Source of the DNA: Stercoripulliclostridium_A sp963642145
GTDB taxonomy: Bacteria; Bacillota; Clostridia; Christensenellales; DTU072
Reading direction: 5' to 3'
Length of the DNA stretch: 38,827 nt
Assembly (NCBI GenBank): GCA_963642145.1
Contig: CAVIFU010000012.1
Coordinates: 1 to 38,827, forward strand
Part shown: positions 8,029 through 15,836 of the stretch, in pieces
How the letters are laid out: each line of letters opens with the position of its first letter
Numbering within the stretch: the stretch's first letter is position 1
The notes under the pieces: model-generated
Databases searched by the model: none
What the model was told of the DNA's origin: nothing
The model's input: the letters and a program-made list of their open reading frames with translations, nothing else
Translations under genes and position numbers: made by a program

Positions 8029-8055
8029 AATATACTTAAAACGCACGCGTAATAT
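8029..8055 (-). promoter_or_regulatory. Possible sigma-E type promoter of spmA
   Basis: On the minus strand ATATT (8051-8055) is followed after 14 nt by AGTATATT (8029-8036). The -35 part fits the known sigma-E pattern (ATATT), while the -10 part matches CATACANT only partly. B. subtilis spmAB is expressed from sigma-E, which motivates the call. The sigma-A reading has a TATATT -10 but no good -35. Confidence 0.35.
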
Positions 8056-8069
8056 GATAAATTTTATCA
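8055..8069. promoter_or_regulatory. Palindromic operator candidate between spmA and uxuA
   Basis: TGATAAA-T-TTTATCA is a perfect 15-bp palindrome. It lies 6 bp upstream of the uxuA -35 box and touches the putative spmA -35 region. Size and symmetry suit a dimeric repressor or activator; the protein is unknown and no regulator gene is adjacent. Confidence 0.5.
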
Positions 8070-8075
8070 AAATCA

Positions 8076-8104
8076 TTGAAAACGACGTTCGCATATGATA
8101 GAAT
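8076..8104 (+). promoter_or_regulatory. Leaderless promoter of the uxuA operon
   Basis: TTGAAA (8076-8081), a 17-bp spacer and TAGAAT (8099-8104). Six nucleotides then lead to the ATG at 8111. There is no ribosome binding site, so the message is predicted to start at the initiation codon. Confidence 0.7.
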
Positions 8105-8110
8105 ATTGTC

Positions 8111-9157
8111 ATGAAAATGACTTTTCGTTGGTATGGGAAAAACGATCCCGTAAGTATAGATAAAATCAGGCAAATACCCGTCGTTGACGGCGTGGTGTCG
8201 GCAGTTTATAACGTTCCGGTAGGCGAAGTTTGGGACGAAGAAAGTATACTCGAAATCAAAAATACCGCAAACCAAAACGGACTTTCGTTTGAAGTGGTGG
8301 AGTCCGTGCCGGTACACGAGGATATCAAGCTCGGCGCGCCCGACAGGGACAGGCTTATAGCGAATTATGCGGAGAACGTCAGACGGCTGTCAAAGCACGG
8401 AGTCAAGTGCATTTGCTATAACTTCATGCCGGTATTCGATTGGTTGCGTAGCGACTTGTCGCGCACATTGAGCGACGGTTCCGAGGCGCTTGCATACGAC
8501 GACAGCGTGGTGCTTGCGTTGAATCCTCTCAAAACGAGTCTTTCTCTCCCCGGATGGGACGAGAGTTACACTCACGAACAGCTTGTGGATTTACTCAACG
8601 CTTACGCAAATATAGACGAAGACAAACTGTTTGACAATCTCAAATACTTTTTGGACAGAGTGATACCCGTTGCGGAGGAATGCGACGTCAAGATGGCAAT
8701 TCACCCCGACGATCCGCCCTGGGGGATATTCGGATTGCCGCGTATAATTACTGACGCAGAGCACCTCAAACGCTTTTTGGATCTCAACAAATCGGTCTAT
8801 AACGGCGTGACGTTCTGCACCGGCAGTTTCGGCGCGGACAGCGGCAATGATTTATACGAGATGATGGATATTGCCAAGGGCAGAATTCATTTCGCGCATT
8901 TGAGGAATATAAAATTCACCGGCGACAGATGTTTCGAAGAGTCCGGGCACGTAAGCAAGAACGGTTCTTTGGACATGCTCGGAATAGTCAGGAAGCTTGT
9001 AGCCGACGGATTCGACGGCTACGTCAGACCCGACCACGGCAGAATGATATGGGGCGAGCGCGGCAAACCCGGTTACGGGCTGTACGACAGAGCCCTCGGC
9101 GCCATGTACCTCTACGGCTTGTTTGAGGCTGTCGAGGCGGAAAATAACGGAAAATAG
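8111..9157 (+). CDS. uxuA: Mannonate dehydratase
   Basis: Dehydrates D-mannonate to 2-keto-3-deoxy-D-gluconate in glucuronate catabolism; Mn-dependent TIM barrel. The 348-residue protein shows the family features PVHEDIKLG (about 67-75), CYNFMPVFDW (about 100-109), HPDDPPWG (about 197-204), FCTGSFG (about 236-242), HLRNI and DHGRMIWGE near the C-terminus. A second ATG at 8117 is possible; 8111 is preferred because of the promoter spacing. It heads a five-gene operon, followed closely by an SDR-type mannonate oxidoreductase. No uronate isomerase, kdgK or kdgA is present in the window. Confidence 0.94.
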   Translation: MKMTFRWYGKNDPVSIDKIRQIPVVDGVVSAVYNVPVGEVWDEESILEIKNTANQNGLSFEVVESVPVHEDIKLGAPDRDRLIANYAENVRRLSKHGVKCICYNFMPVFDWLRSDLSRTLSDGSEALAYDDSVVLALNPLKTSLSLPGWDESYTHEQLVDLLNAYANIDEDKLFDNLKYFLDRVIPVAEECDVKMAIHPDDPPWGIFGLPRIITDAEHLKRFLDLNKSVYNGVTFCTGSFGADSGNDLYEMMDIAKGRIHFAHLRNIKFTGDRCFEESGHVSKNGSLDMLGIVRKLVADGFDGYVRPDHGRMIWGERGKPGYGLYDRALGAMYLYGLFEAVEAENNGK

Positions 9158-9164
9158 GAGTTTT

Positions 9165-10010
9165 ATGGATAGGTACAACATAGATTTAAGCGGCAAAAAC
9201 ATAGTAATTACGGGTTCGGCGGGGGCGATTTGTTCGGGATTCGCGCGCGAGCTCACCAATGTAGGCGCAAGAGTCGCGCTTCTCGACATTAACCTCGAAA
9301 AAGCCGAAGTTTTGGCTGACGAGCTTCGCGAAAAGGGCGCTTTTGCCAAAGCGTATTACGCAAACGTTTTGGATCGCGCGTGTTTGGAGGAGTGCGCCAA
9401 GCGCGTCGTCGAAGATTTCGGATCCGTCGATATGCTCATTAACGGCGCCGGCGGCAACCATCCGTCCGCGACTACGGACAAAGAGGTTTTCAACGAAGGC
9501 GACGAGCTCGATGAAAGAATAAAGACTTTCTTTTCGCTCAACGACGACGCCATACGCAAGGTTTTCGACCTTAACTTCACGTCGATTTTGCTTGCAACCC
9601 AAGCTTTCGGCTTATATCTTACGGCGAGTCACGGTTCCATACTCAATATCAGCAGTATGAATTCTTTCCGTCCGCTCACCAAGATACCGGCATACAGCGC
9701 GGCTAAGGCTTCCGTAAGCAACTTTACGGAATGGTTGGCGGTGCATTTCGCGCCCGTAGGCATCAGAGTCAACGCCATAGCGCCGGGGTTTTTTGTCGGC
9801 AACCAAAACAGGAGTTTGCTCTTTACGCCGGAAGGCGAGCTTACTCCGCGTTCGCATAAGATAATATCGCATACGCCTCTCGGCAGATTCGGCGATATAG
9901 ACGAGCTTACCGGCACTCTTTTGTGGCTTGCCGACGATAAGTTCAGCGGATTCATTACGGGCATAGTGGTACCGGTAGACGGCGGTTTCTCCGCTTATTC
10001 CGGCGTATAA
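9165..10010 (+). CDS. uxuB: SDR-family D-mannonate oxidoreductase (fructuronate reductase)
   Basis: A 281-residue classical short-chain dehydrogenase. It has a cofactor-binding ITGSAGAICSGFAREL (about residues 16-31), the acidic LLDINLE that favours NAD(H), NGAGGN (about 96-101), SSM serine and YSAAK catalytic motif (about 170-174). Following uxuA, it best fits the SDR-type mannonate oxidoreductase like B. subtilis YjmF, which reduces D-fructuronate to D-mannonate. The long insertion around FNEGDELDERIKTFF after NHPSATTD matches that subgroup. The ATG at 9165 follows AGGAG, which overlaps the uxuA stop; an in-frame ATG at 9123 inside uxuA was rejected. The substrate is inferred from context. 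Confidence 0.88.
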   Translation: MDRYNIDLSGKNIVITGSAGAICSGFARELTNVGARVALLDINLEKAEVLADELREKGAFAKAYYANVLDRACLEECAKRVVEDFGSVDMLINGAGGNHPSATTDKEVFNEGDELDERIKTFFSLNDDAIRKVFDLNFTSILLATQAFGLYLTASHGSILNISSMNSFRPLTKIPAYSAAKASVSNFTEWLAVHFAPVGIRVNAIAPGFFVGNQNRSLLFTPEGELTPRSHKIISHTPLGRFGDIDELTGTLLWLADDKFSGFITGIVVPVDGGFSAYSGV

Positions 10011-10033
10011 TTCAATTTTCGGAGGGTGTAAAA

Positions 10034-10960
10034 ATGAAAGTAGCGATTTCCGGATTTTACGATGAAGTAAGTCCGAGTTTGGATAAACAAATAGCATTGG
10101 TTAAGTCTTTGGGCGAGAGTTATATTTGTCCGCGCGTGGTTGACGGCAAAAACATAGCCGACTATACTTACGAAGAGTTTATGCGCGACGTCAAACCGCG
10201 CCTCGACAAAGCCGGCGTCAAATTCTCTTCCATCGGCAGTCCCATAGGCAAAGTGGGAGTAGAGGACGAAGAGGGCTTCAAAAAGCAACTCAAACAGCTT
10301 GCAACGCTCATCAAGATTGCGGAAGCCATGGAATGCAGGTATATCCGCATGTTTTCTTTCTTTATTCCGAGCGACAAGGACCCCGCGGAATACAGGGACG
10401 TAGTTATGGATAAACTCAAACAGTTTGTCGCTCTTACCGAGGGCACGGACGTGATATTGCTCCATGAGAACGAAAAAGGTATCTACGGAGACAGATTCGA
10501 AAGGTGCTTGGATATTTACCACACCTTGGACACGCCCAAACTCAAACTCATATACGACGCGTCCAATTACATCCAAGTAGGATGCGACCCGAACGAAGCG
10601 TATATTGCGACGCGCAATTACACCGTATATTATCACATGAAGGATTGCGACAAGGAAACCAAAGTGGAATTTCCGCTTGGACTCGGTTCTACCGATTACA
10701 AGGCGATTTTCGATGATTTGGAAGCGCGCGGATACAACGGATTCATGACGCTCGAACCGCATACCGGCAAGTATGCGTTACTCAGGAAGCCGTTATACTT
10801 TTTGCCCTTCCTGCGCAAGACCAAGCCCGAGTTTTATCCGGCATTCCGCAAGATAGACCAAAAGCTCGGATACGGCATATGCAAGCGCGTTACTCGCAAA
10901 GACATGTTCGTTATGCAATACAACAACCTAAAAAAACTAATTTCGGAGGCTGAGAAATAG
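10034..10960 (+). CDS. Sugar phosphate isomerase/epimerase, TIM barrel
   Basis: A 308-residue protein of the xylose-isomerase-like TIM barrel family (AP_endonuc_2). Four expected metal ligands are visible: Glu145 in LLHENEKG, Asp175 in LIYDAS, His201 in YYHMKDCD and Glu241 in MTLEPH. The substrate is unknown. Family members epimerise or isomerise sugars, inosose or keto-sugars, and are often encoded beside Gfo/Idh/MocA dehydrogenases, as here. A long C-terminal extension (about 250-308, aromatic and basic) is unusual. The ATG follows GGAGGG at about 8 nt. It is the third gene of the uxuA operon, 23 bp after uxuB. Confidence 0.88.
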   Translation: MKVAISGFYDEVSPSLDKQIALVKSLGESYICPRVVDGKNIADYTYEEFMRDVKPRLDKAGVKFSSIGSPIGKVGVEDEEGFKKQLKQLATLIKIAEAMECRYIRMFSFFIPSDKDPAEYRDVVMDKLKQFVALTEGTDVILLHENEKGIYGDRFERCLDIYHTLDTPKLKLIYDASNYIQVGCDPNEAYIATRNYTVYYHMKDCDKETKVEFPLGLGSTDYKAIFDDLEARGYNGFMTLEPHTGKYALLRKPLYFLPFLRKTKPEFYPAFRKIDQKLGYGICKRVTRKDMFVMQYNNLKKLISEAEK

Positions 10961-10961
10961 T

Positions 10962-12122
10962 ATGGGAACGGTTAGATTCGGTATTATAGGCATAGGCAAG
11001 ATGGGTTCTTTGCATTGCCTGAGATTCACCAAAGGACTTATCAAAGAAGCCAAGCTGACTGCTGTTTGCGATATTACGGATGAGCGCAAAGCGTGGGCTG
11101 AAAAGAACCTTGCAAAGAGTGGCGTCAAGTATTTCGATAAGTATGAAGAGCTTATCGATTCCGGCTTGGTGGACGCCGTACTTGTGGCAACGCCGCACTA
11201 TCTGCACCCGGTTATAGCCACATACGCGTTGAATAAGGGTCTGCACACTCTCATAGAGAAGCCTGCAGGCGTATTTACCAAGGCTATACGCGAGCTTAAC
11301 GAGCTCGCCGAGTCCAAGCCCGAGCTGACGTTCGGCATAATGTACAATCAACGCACCAACAAACTTTACCGCTACGCAAAAGACGTCATCGAGTCCGGCA
11401 GACTCGGAGAGATGAAGCGTATCAATTGGATAATCACCAATTGGTATCGTCCGCAAGCGTACTACAACCAAGGCGGATGGCGCGGTACTTGGGCAGGCGA
11501 AGGCGGCGGCGTGCTTATAAATCAATGTCCGCACCAATTGGATTTATTCCAATGGCTCGGCGGTATGCCGTCCAAGGTTACGGGCTACGTTCAGGTAGGC
11601 AAGAACCGCAAAATCAACGTCGAGAACGACGTTACCGCGTACATGGAATACCCCAACGGCGCAACGGGCGTATTTATAACGTCCACGCACGATTTCCCTG
11701 GAACGAATCGTTTGGAAATCGACGGCGACAAAGGCAAAATCGTCATAGAGAACAACAAATTGGAATTCACCGAGCTCAAAGTGGGCGAAACGGAATTCAA
11801 CAGAACCAACAAGAAGTTCATGCCGTCCATACCTTCACGCAAGATAGTCAAGCGCATGAGTAAGCTTTCGGAGTATCTTATGCTTGTATTCGGACAGCAC
11901 ACCGGCATAATTAACAATTTCGTCGCGCACATCAACCACGGCACACCGCTAATCGCGCCGGGCGTGGAAGGCATACGCGGTTTGACGGTATCTAACGCCA
12001 TACACCTTTCCGGCTGGACGGGCGAAACCGTTACCCTGCCTATCGATGAAGATAAGTTCATAGAAGAACTCGATAAGCGTATCAAAGAAGAAAAGACCAA
12101 CAACTTAAAGGAGAGTCAATGA
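10962..12122 (+). CDS. Gfo/Idh/MocA-family oxidoreductase
   Basis: A 386-residue NAD(P)-dependent sugar dehydrogenase. The N-terminal Rossmann motif GIIGIGKMGSLHC (about 7-19), the VATPHYLH strand (about 73-80) and catalytic EKPAG (about 98-102) are clear; the C-terminal Gfo/Idh domain follows, with GGGVLINQCPHQLDLFQWLGG (split here at about 183-203). Such enzymes oxidise or reduce cyclitols, glycosides or keto-sugars. With the adjacent TIM-barrel isomerase it could form a two-step redox isomerisation, but the substrate cannot be named. GGAGG lies 12 nt before the ATG. It overlaps the next gene as ATGA. Confidence 0.92.
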   Translation: MGTVRFGIIGIGKMGSLHCLRFTKGLIKEAKLTAVCDITDERKAWAEKNLAKSGVKYFDKYEELIDSGLVDAVLVATPHYLHPVIATYALNKGLHTLIEKPAGVFTKAIRELNELAESKPELTFGIMYNQRTNKLYRYAKDVIESGRLGEMKRINWIITNWYRPQAYYNQGGWRGTWAGEGGGVLINQCPHQLDLFQWLGGMPSKVTGYVQVGKNRKINVENDVTAYMEYPNGATGVFITSTHDFPGTNRLEIDGDKGKIVIENNKLEFTELKVGETEFNRTNKKFMPSIPSRKIVKRMSKLSEYLMLVFGQHTGIINNFVAHINHGTPLIAPGVEGIRGLTVSNAIHLSGWTGETVTLPIDEDKFIEELDKRIKEEKTNNLKESQ

Positions 12123-13798
12123 GCAAAACGTATTGGTACAAAGACGCAGTTTTCTATCAAATCTATCCGCGCAGTTTCTGTGATTCGAACGGCGACGGCA
12201 TAGGCGACATCAGAGGCATAATTTCCAAGCTCGATTACCTCAAAGACCTCGGAGTCAATGCGGTATGGCTGTCCCCGGTATACAAATCGCCCAATTTCGA
12301 TAACGGATACGATATTTCCGATTATCGCGACATAAATCCGGAATTCGGCACCATGGACGATTGGAAAGAGATGATTCAAGGTATGCACGACAGAGGCATC
12401 CGCCTCGTAATGGATCTTGTCGTCAACCATACGTCGATAGAGCACGAGTGGTTCAAGGAGTCGCGCAAGTCCAAAGACAATCCTTACCGCGATTATTACA
12501 TTTGGCGCAAGGGAAGGGGCAAGAACGGCAAACGTCCGCCCAACAATTGGACGTCGCGTTTTACCGGCAAAGCGTGGGATTATGACGAAACTACCGGCGA
12601 GTGGTACTTGCATCTGTTCAGCAAAGAGCAACCCGACCTCAACTGGGACAATCCCAAGGTGCGCAAGGAAGTCATAGATATTTGCAATTATTGGTTCGAA
12701 CTCGGCGTAGACGGATTCCGTTGTGACGTAATCACTTATATCAGTAAGGCGGAGGGGCTCCCGGACGGCAAATTCAATCCGTTTATGTGCGGTGACGAGC
12801 ACTTCATTTTGGGACCGCATATCCACGAGTACCTCAACGAGGTAAACCGCGAATCCTGGTCTAAGTACGACAGCATGATCGTAGGCGAAGCCATAGGTTG
12901 TAAGCTTACCGACGCTCCGAGCATAGTCGCCGAGAGCAAAAACGAGCTCGACAGCGCCATAACTTTCGAACTTATGCAAGTTGACTTCAAATGGGACTTT
13001 TTCCCCGTCAAATTCAACCTCCGCAAGTTCAAGGAAGTGCAATCGGCGTGGCAGAATCTGCCCAAAGACTGCTGGAACACGTTGTATTACGAAAATCACG
13101 ATCAACCGCGTTCCATCACTCGTTACGGTAACGGCAGAGGCATTTATAGGAAGGAACTCGGCAAAATGCTTGCCGTATCCTACTTTATGCTCCGCGGTAC
13201 GCCTTACGTTTACGAGGGACAGGAAATAGGCATGACCAACATTACTCTTGAAGAAAAAGAGTATATCGACATCATGGCTACCCGTATATTTACCCTCATT
13301 CGCAAGATTTGTCCGCTACTGCTCCCCGTGGCGCGTTGGGCAATGGCAAAGCGCGCGCGTGATCACGCAAGGACGCCTATGCAATGGGCGGACAAGACCG
13401 GCGCCGGATTTACCACAGGCAAGCCGTGGATGAAGATAAACAGGAATCTCGGCGAAATCAACGTCGAGCACGACCTCAAAAACGAGAATTCTATATTAAA
13501 TTTCTACAAAAAGCTTATCGCTTTCCGCAAGGGTAACGACGTTATCCGCGACGGCGAATACGTCGAGTATTACCACAACAACAAGAATGTATATTGCTAT
13601 GAGCGCAATTTGAACGGACATCGTTACATAGTCATATGCAATTTTGCCGAGAAGAACGTGGCGTTCAACGTAGACAAAATTCCGAATGTAAGGGGCGCGA
13701 GCTACCTGTTCGGCAATTGGGACGGGCAGGAGGCAACCCTCGGAGACGCGTTAAGGCTCAGACCGTACGAAGCTGCCGTGTACGAAATCAAAAAGTAA
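12119..13798 (+). CDS. GH13 alpha-glucosidase / oligo-1,6-glucosidase
   Basis: A 559-residue cytosolic glycoside hydrolase of family 13, without signal peptide. It has the calcium-type loop DSNGDGIGD (22-30), region I DLVVNH (99-104), nucleophile Asp203 in GFRCDVI, acid/base Glu257 in VGEA and Asp328 in ENHDQP. Size and motifs match oligo-1,6-glucosidase, trehalose-6-phosphate hydrolase or sucrose isomerase-like subfamilies (GH13_31 type). Hydrolysis of short alpha-glucosides to glucose is the most likely role. A strong AAAGGAGA precedes the ATG, which overlaps the upstream stop. It is the last gene of the uxuA operon, followed directly by a terminator. Confidence 0.93.
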   Translation: MSKTYWYKDAVFYQIYPRSFCDSNGDGIGDIRGIISKLDYLKDLGVNAVWLSPVYKSPNFDNGYDISDYRDINPEFGTMDDWKEMIQGMHDRGIRLVMDLVVNHTSIEHEWFKESRKSKDNPYRDYYIWRKGRGKNGKRPPNNWTSRFTGKAWDYDETTGEWYLHLFSKEQPDLNWDNPKVRKEVIDICNYWFELGVDGFRCDVITYISKAEGLPDGKFNPFMCGDEHFILGPHIHEYLNEVNRESWSKYDSMIVGEAIGCKLTDAPSIVAESKNELDSAITFELMQVDFKWDFFPVKFNLRKFKEVQSAWQNLPKDCWNTLYYENHDQPRSITRYGNGRGIYRKELGKMLAVSYFMLRGTPYVYEGQEIGMTNITLEEKEYIDIMATRIFTLIRKICPLLLPVARWAMAKRARDHARTPMQWADKTGAGFTTGKPWMKINRNLGEINVEHDLKNENSILNFYKKLIAFRKGNDVIRDGEYVEYYHNNKNVYCYERNLNGHRYIVICNFAEKNVAFNVDKIPNVRGASYLFGNWDGQEATLGDALRLRPYEAAVYEIKK

Positions 13799-13801
13799 TC
13801 G

Positions 13802-13833
13802 AATTCTGCCCGCCGAAAACGGGCTGAATTTTT
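13802..13833 (+). terminator. Terminator of the uxuA operon
   Basis: GCCCG (13808-13812) pairs with CGGGC (13820-13824), extended across a T-T mismatch by AATTC/GAATT, with a T-run at 13829-13833. The -35 element of the ECF promoter begins 2 nt after it, at 13835. Confidence 0.75.
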
Positions 13834-13834
13834 A

Positions 13835-13866
13835 TGCAACAAAAAGCATGTGTCGCGTGTTTAATG
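13835..13866 (+). promoter_or_regulatory. ECF-type promoter of the sigma factor gene
   Basis: TGCAACAAAA (13835-13844) and, starting 23 nt downstream of its first base, TGTTTAATG (13858-13866). The same two blocks with the same spacing occur at 15775-15806 in front of the lipoprotein gene. The AAC-containing -35 block is typical of ECF sigma factors, so autoregulation is likely. The predicted start lies at about 13868-13873. Confidence 0.72.
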
Positions 13867-13872
13867 AGTGTA

Positions 13873-14400
13873 ATGCAAAAGAGCGATTGGGACAAGTTGT
13901 TAAATAGCATCTCACGCGGAGACGAGAGTGCGTTTGAAGAGCTGTATAAGAACAGCTCCAAAGGCGTGTACGCTTTTTTGTATTCTTATCTCGGTAACAG
14001 AGAGGATACCGAGGACGCATTGCAGGAGGCTTATTGCAGAGTAAGGTACAATATTTTGCATTACAAGCCGGGCACGGACGGCAGAGCGTGGGTGTTGGAA
14101 ATAGCCAAAAACGTTGCGCTCAACGAGGTTCGACGGAGGAAGCAGACAGACGTTGAGCCATTGGAGGAAGAGCGTTACGGCGTGACGCCGTTTGATGGCG
14201 GCGAGCGCACGAGCGTTACGGAAGCCATGCGCAAGGTTTTGACGGAAGACGAACAGCGCATAGTTGTTCTCCACGTGTTATGGGGGTACAAACATAGGGA
14301 AATAGCCAAGCTGTCGGGCGCGTCCACGGGGACGGTAACGTCCAAATACAAGCGCGCGATAGATAAGCTTAAATCATACTTGAAGGAGGTAAAGCAATAG
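13873..14400 (+). CDS. ECF-type RNA polymerase sigma factor
   Basis: A 175-residue sigma-70 family protein with only regions 2 and 4. Region 2 covers about 18-85 (FEELYKNSSKGVYAFLYSYLG, split; DTEDALQEAYCRV is the -10 melting helix) and region 4 covers about 115-165, ending in a helix-turn-helix (YKHREIAKLSGASTGTVTSKYKRA, given in part). In-frame ATGs at 13834 and 13864 lie inside the promoter, so 13873 is chosen; it would be leaderless or nearly so. The stop overlaps the GTG start of the anti-sigma-like gene. The factor probably directs its own operon and the lipoprotein gene at 15837. Start choice is the weakest part. Confidence 0.88.
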   Translation: MQKSDWDKLLNSISRGDESAFEELYKNSSKGVYAFLYSYLGNREDTEDALQEAYCRVRYNILHYKPGTDGRAWVLEIAKNVALNEVRRRKQTDVEPLEEERYGVTPFDGGERTSVTEAMRKVLTEDEQRIVVLHVLWGYKHREIAKLSGASTGTVTSKYKRAIDKLKSYLKEVKQ

Positions 14401-15767
14401 TGTCGTGGAAGAAACAGTGGCTCAAAGAGCTTGATAATATGGTTCCCGCAGAGAGCGAGGAAGTCAAACGCGTACCCTTGCCGGATCCTCCCGAAAGGCA
14501 AAACAAACGCGGAATACCCAAAAAGTTTTGGTTTGTATTTGCGCCGGTGGCGGCGGTTATAATCGTAGCGATAGTGCTGACTGCCGTATTTGTCGGCGGT
14601 GACGGTTCCAATCCCGCAACCGGCGGCGAGCCGATGGTGCTGACCGTCGAGATAAATCCCGCGGCAAGCTTTGTGACGGACAAAAACGGCGTTATTACCA
14701 AAGTGATCGCATTAAACTCCGACGCGGACATATTACTTTCGGGATTCGGAAAAGACGCGCTTGTCGGCAAGTCGGCGTCCGACGGCGTCGGTATGTACGT
14801 AGATGTCGCGCGCAAACTCGGTTACATCGATTCCGAGGCAGGCGGCGCGGTGCGTATGAGTTTCTGTTCGGGCTCCGATAGCGACGTTGCCTCAATCAAG
14901 AACGGCATAGAAACTTATTCCGAAGAAAGCGGCGTATTTATAGCAGTTATAGACGAGCGCGTAGACATAGCGGAATACCTCACGCGTTCGGGCTTAGACG
15001 GCGAATACGGCGATATAGACGCGCTTGTGAACGCGCTCAACGCTACCGACGAGTACTATGTTTCTCGCACGTCCGAAGGACAGACGGTAACGGCTTTGCA
15101 AGAGTCCTACAAAAACGCATTATCCGATTACGGCAATATATTCGCAAGCGTCGCGGACGCGCTCAACTCGAATTTGACCAAGTATACCGGGTATGTTAAG
15201 GACTTAATAGAGATCGTCAACGCGAACAACAACATAATGTTTAACTCCTCGTATCTTTCGATCATACCGGCAAGTTACTGGTATATCAAGGATAACTGCG
15301 CGCCGGACGAATTTTCTTCGGAGTTTGCAGCACTGATGGCTAAGATGGATAACCTCCTTACCGAGTTTAACCAAAAGTACGGCAAGAGCATAGATTCATT
15401 CGAGGCATTGCGAGCGCTTACCGATAAATACCAAAACGTCACTCTCGATAATATCAAAGAATATATAGACAGATTCTCGTCCGAGTACACGTTTGAGGAT
15501 ATCGAATGGCTTGTCGATTTAGCGGACGAGTTGGGACTTATAGACGATGATTTTGCCGAGATTGTCAATCTCCCCAAAGACGCAGTCGAGTATGTCGTCA
15601 AATACCGCAAGGTGCTGTCGGAAGAGTACAAGTCGCGTATAGACGGCAACAAGGAGTACGATAAAGAACGCGCGGCAATTACCGCGGACGATTACAACGC
15701 AAGGATTTCGGCTCTTATCGCCGAGTACGGTTCGCTTGCGGAATATTGGGCAAACACAAAAAAATAA
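14400..15767 (+). CDS. Membrane anti-sigma factor-like protein with RsgI-type ectodomain
   Basis: A 455-residue single-pass membrane protein. Residues 1-42 are cytoplasmic (KKQWLKELDNMVP, acidic and Pro-rich), 43-65 form a membrane segment, and the rest is outside. Residues about 79-140 resemble the RsgI middle domain: LTVEINPAASF with Asn86-Pro87, then a KNGVITKV strand, a long loop with GKSASDGV and ARKLGYI. In RsgI the chain cleaves itself at this Asn-Pro. The cytoplasmic part does not look like the RsgI_N beta-domain. The outer 300 residues are mainly helical and unrecognised. The GTG start at 14400 overlaps the sigma stop; GGAGG (14385-14389) precedes it. A sigma inhibitor role is inferred from gene order and topology. 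Confidence 0.8.
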   Translation: MSWKKQWLKELDNMVPAESEEVKRVPLPDPPERQNKRGIPKKFWFVFAPVAAVIIVAIVLTAVFVGGDGSNPATGGEPMVLTVEINPAASFVTDKNGVITKVIALNSDADILLSGFGKDALVGKSASDGVGMYVDVARKLGYIDSEAGGAVRMSFCSGSDSDVASIKNGIETYSEESGVFIAVIDERVDIAEYLTRSGLDGEYGDIDALVNALNATDEYYVSRTSEGQTVTALQESYKNALSDYGNIFASVADALNSNLTKYTGYVKDLIEIVNANNNIMFNSSYLSIIPASYWYIKDNCAPDEFSSEFAALMAKMDNLLTEFNQKYGKSIDSFEALRALTDKYQNVTLDNIKEYIDRFSSEYTFEDIEWLVDLADELGLIDDDFAEIVNLPKDAVEYVVKYRKVLSEEYKSRIDGNKEYDKERAAITADDYNARISALIAEYGSLAEYWANTKK

Positions 15768-15774
15768 AAATCGT

Positions 15775-15806
15775 TGCAACAAAATAACGCTTTCTTGTGT
15801 TTAATG
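15775..15806 (+). promoter_or_regulatory. Second copy of the ECF-type promoter, upstream of the lipoprotein
   Basis: TGCAACAAAA (15775-15784) and TGTTTAATG (15798-15806) repeat the sigma-gene promoter blocks with identical spacing (23 nt from first base to first base). The 13-nt interior between the blocks differs, so only the likely contact sites are conserved. The predicted start near 15810 gives a short leader with AGGAGG (15822-15827). Confidence 0.75.
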
Positions 15807-15836
15807 TACGAGAACACAAATAGGAGGTTCATTCAT

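Noticed and set aside
12116..13105. 329-codon open frame antisense to the GH13 gene
   Set aside because: No family features; the sense frame has all GH13 catalytic residues.
13834..13872. Earlier ATGs for the sigma factor
   Set aside because: They overlap the ECF promoter that is duplicated at 15775, so they would be untranscribed.
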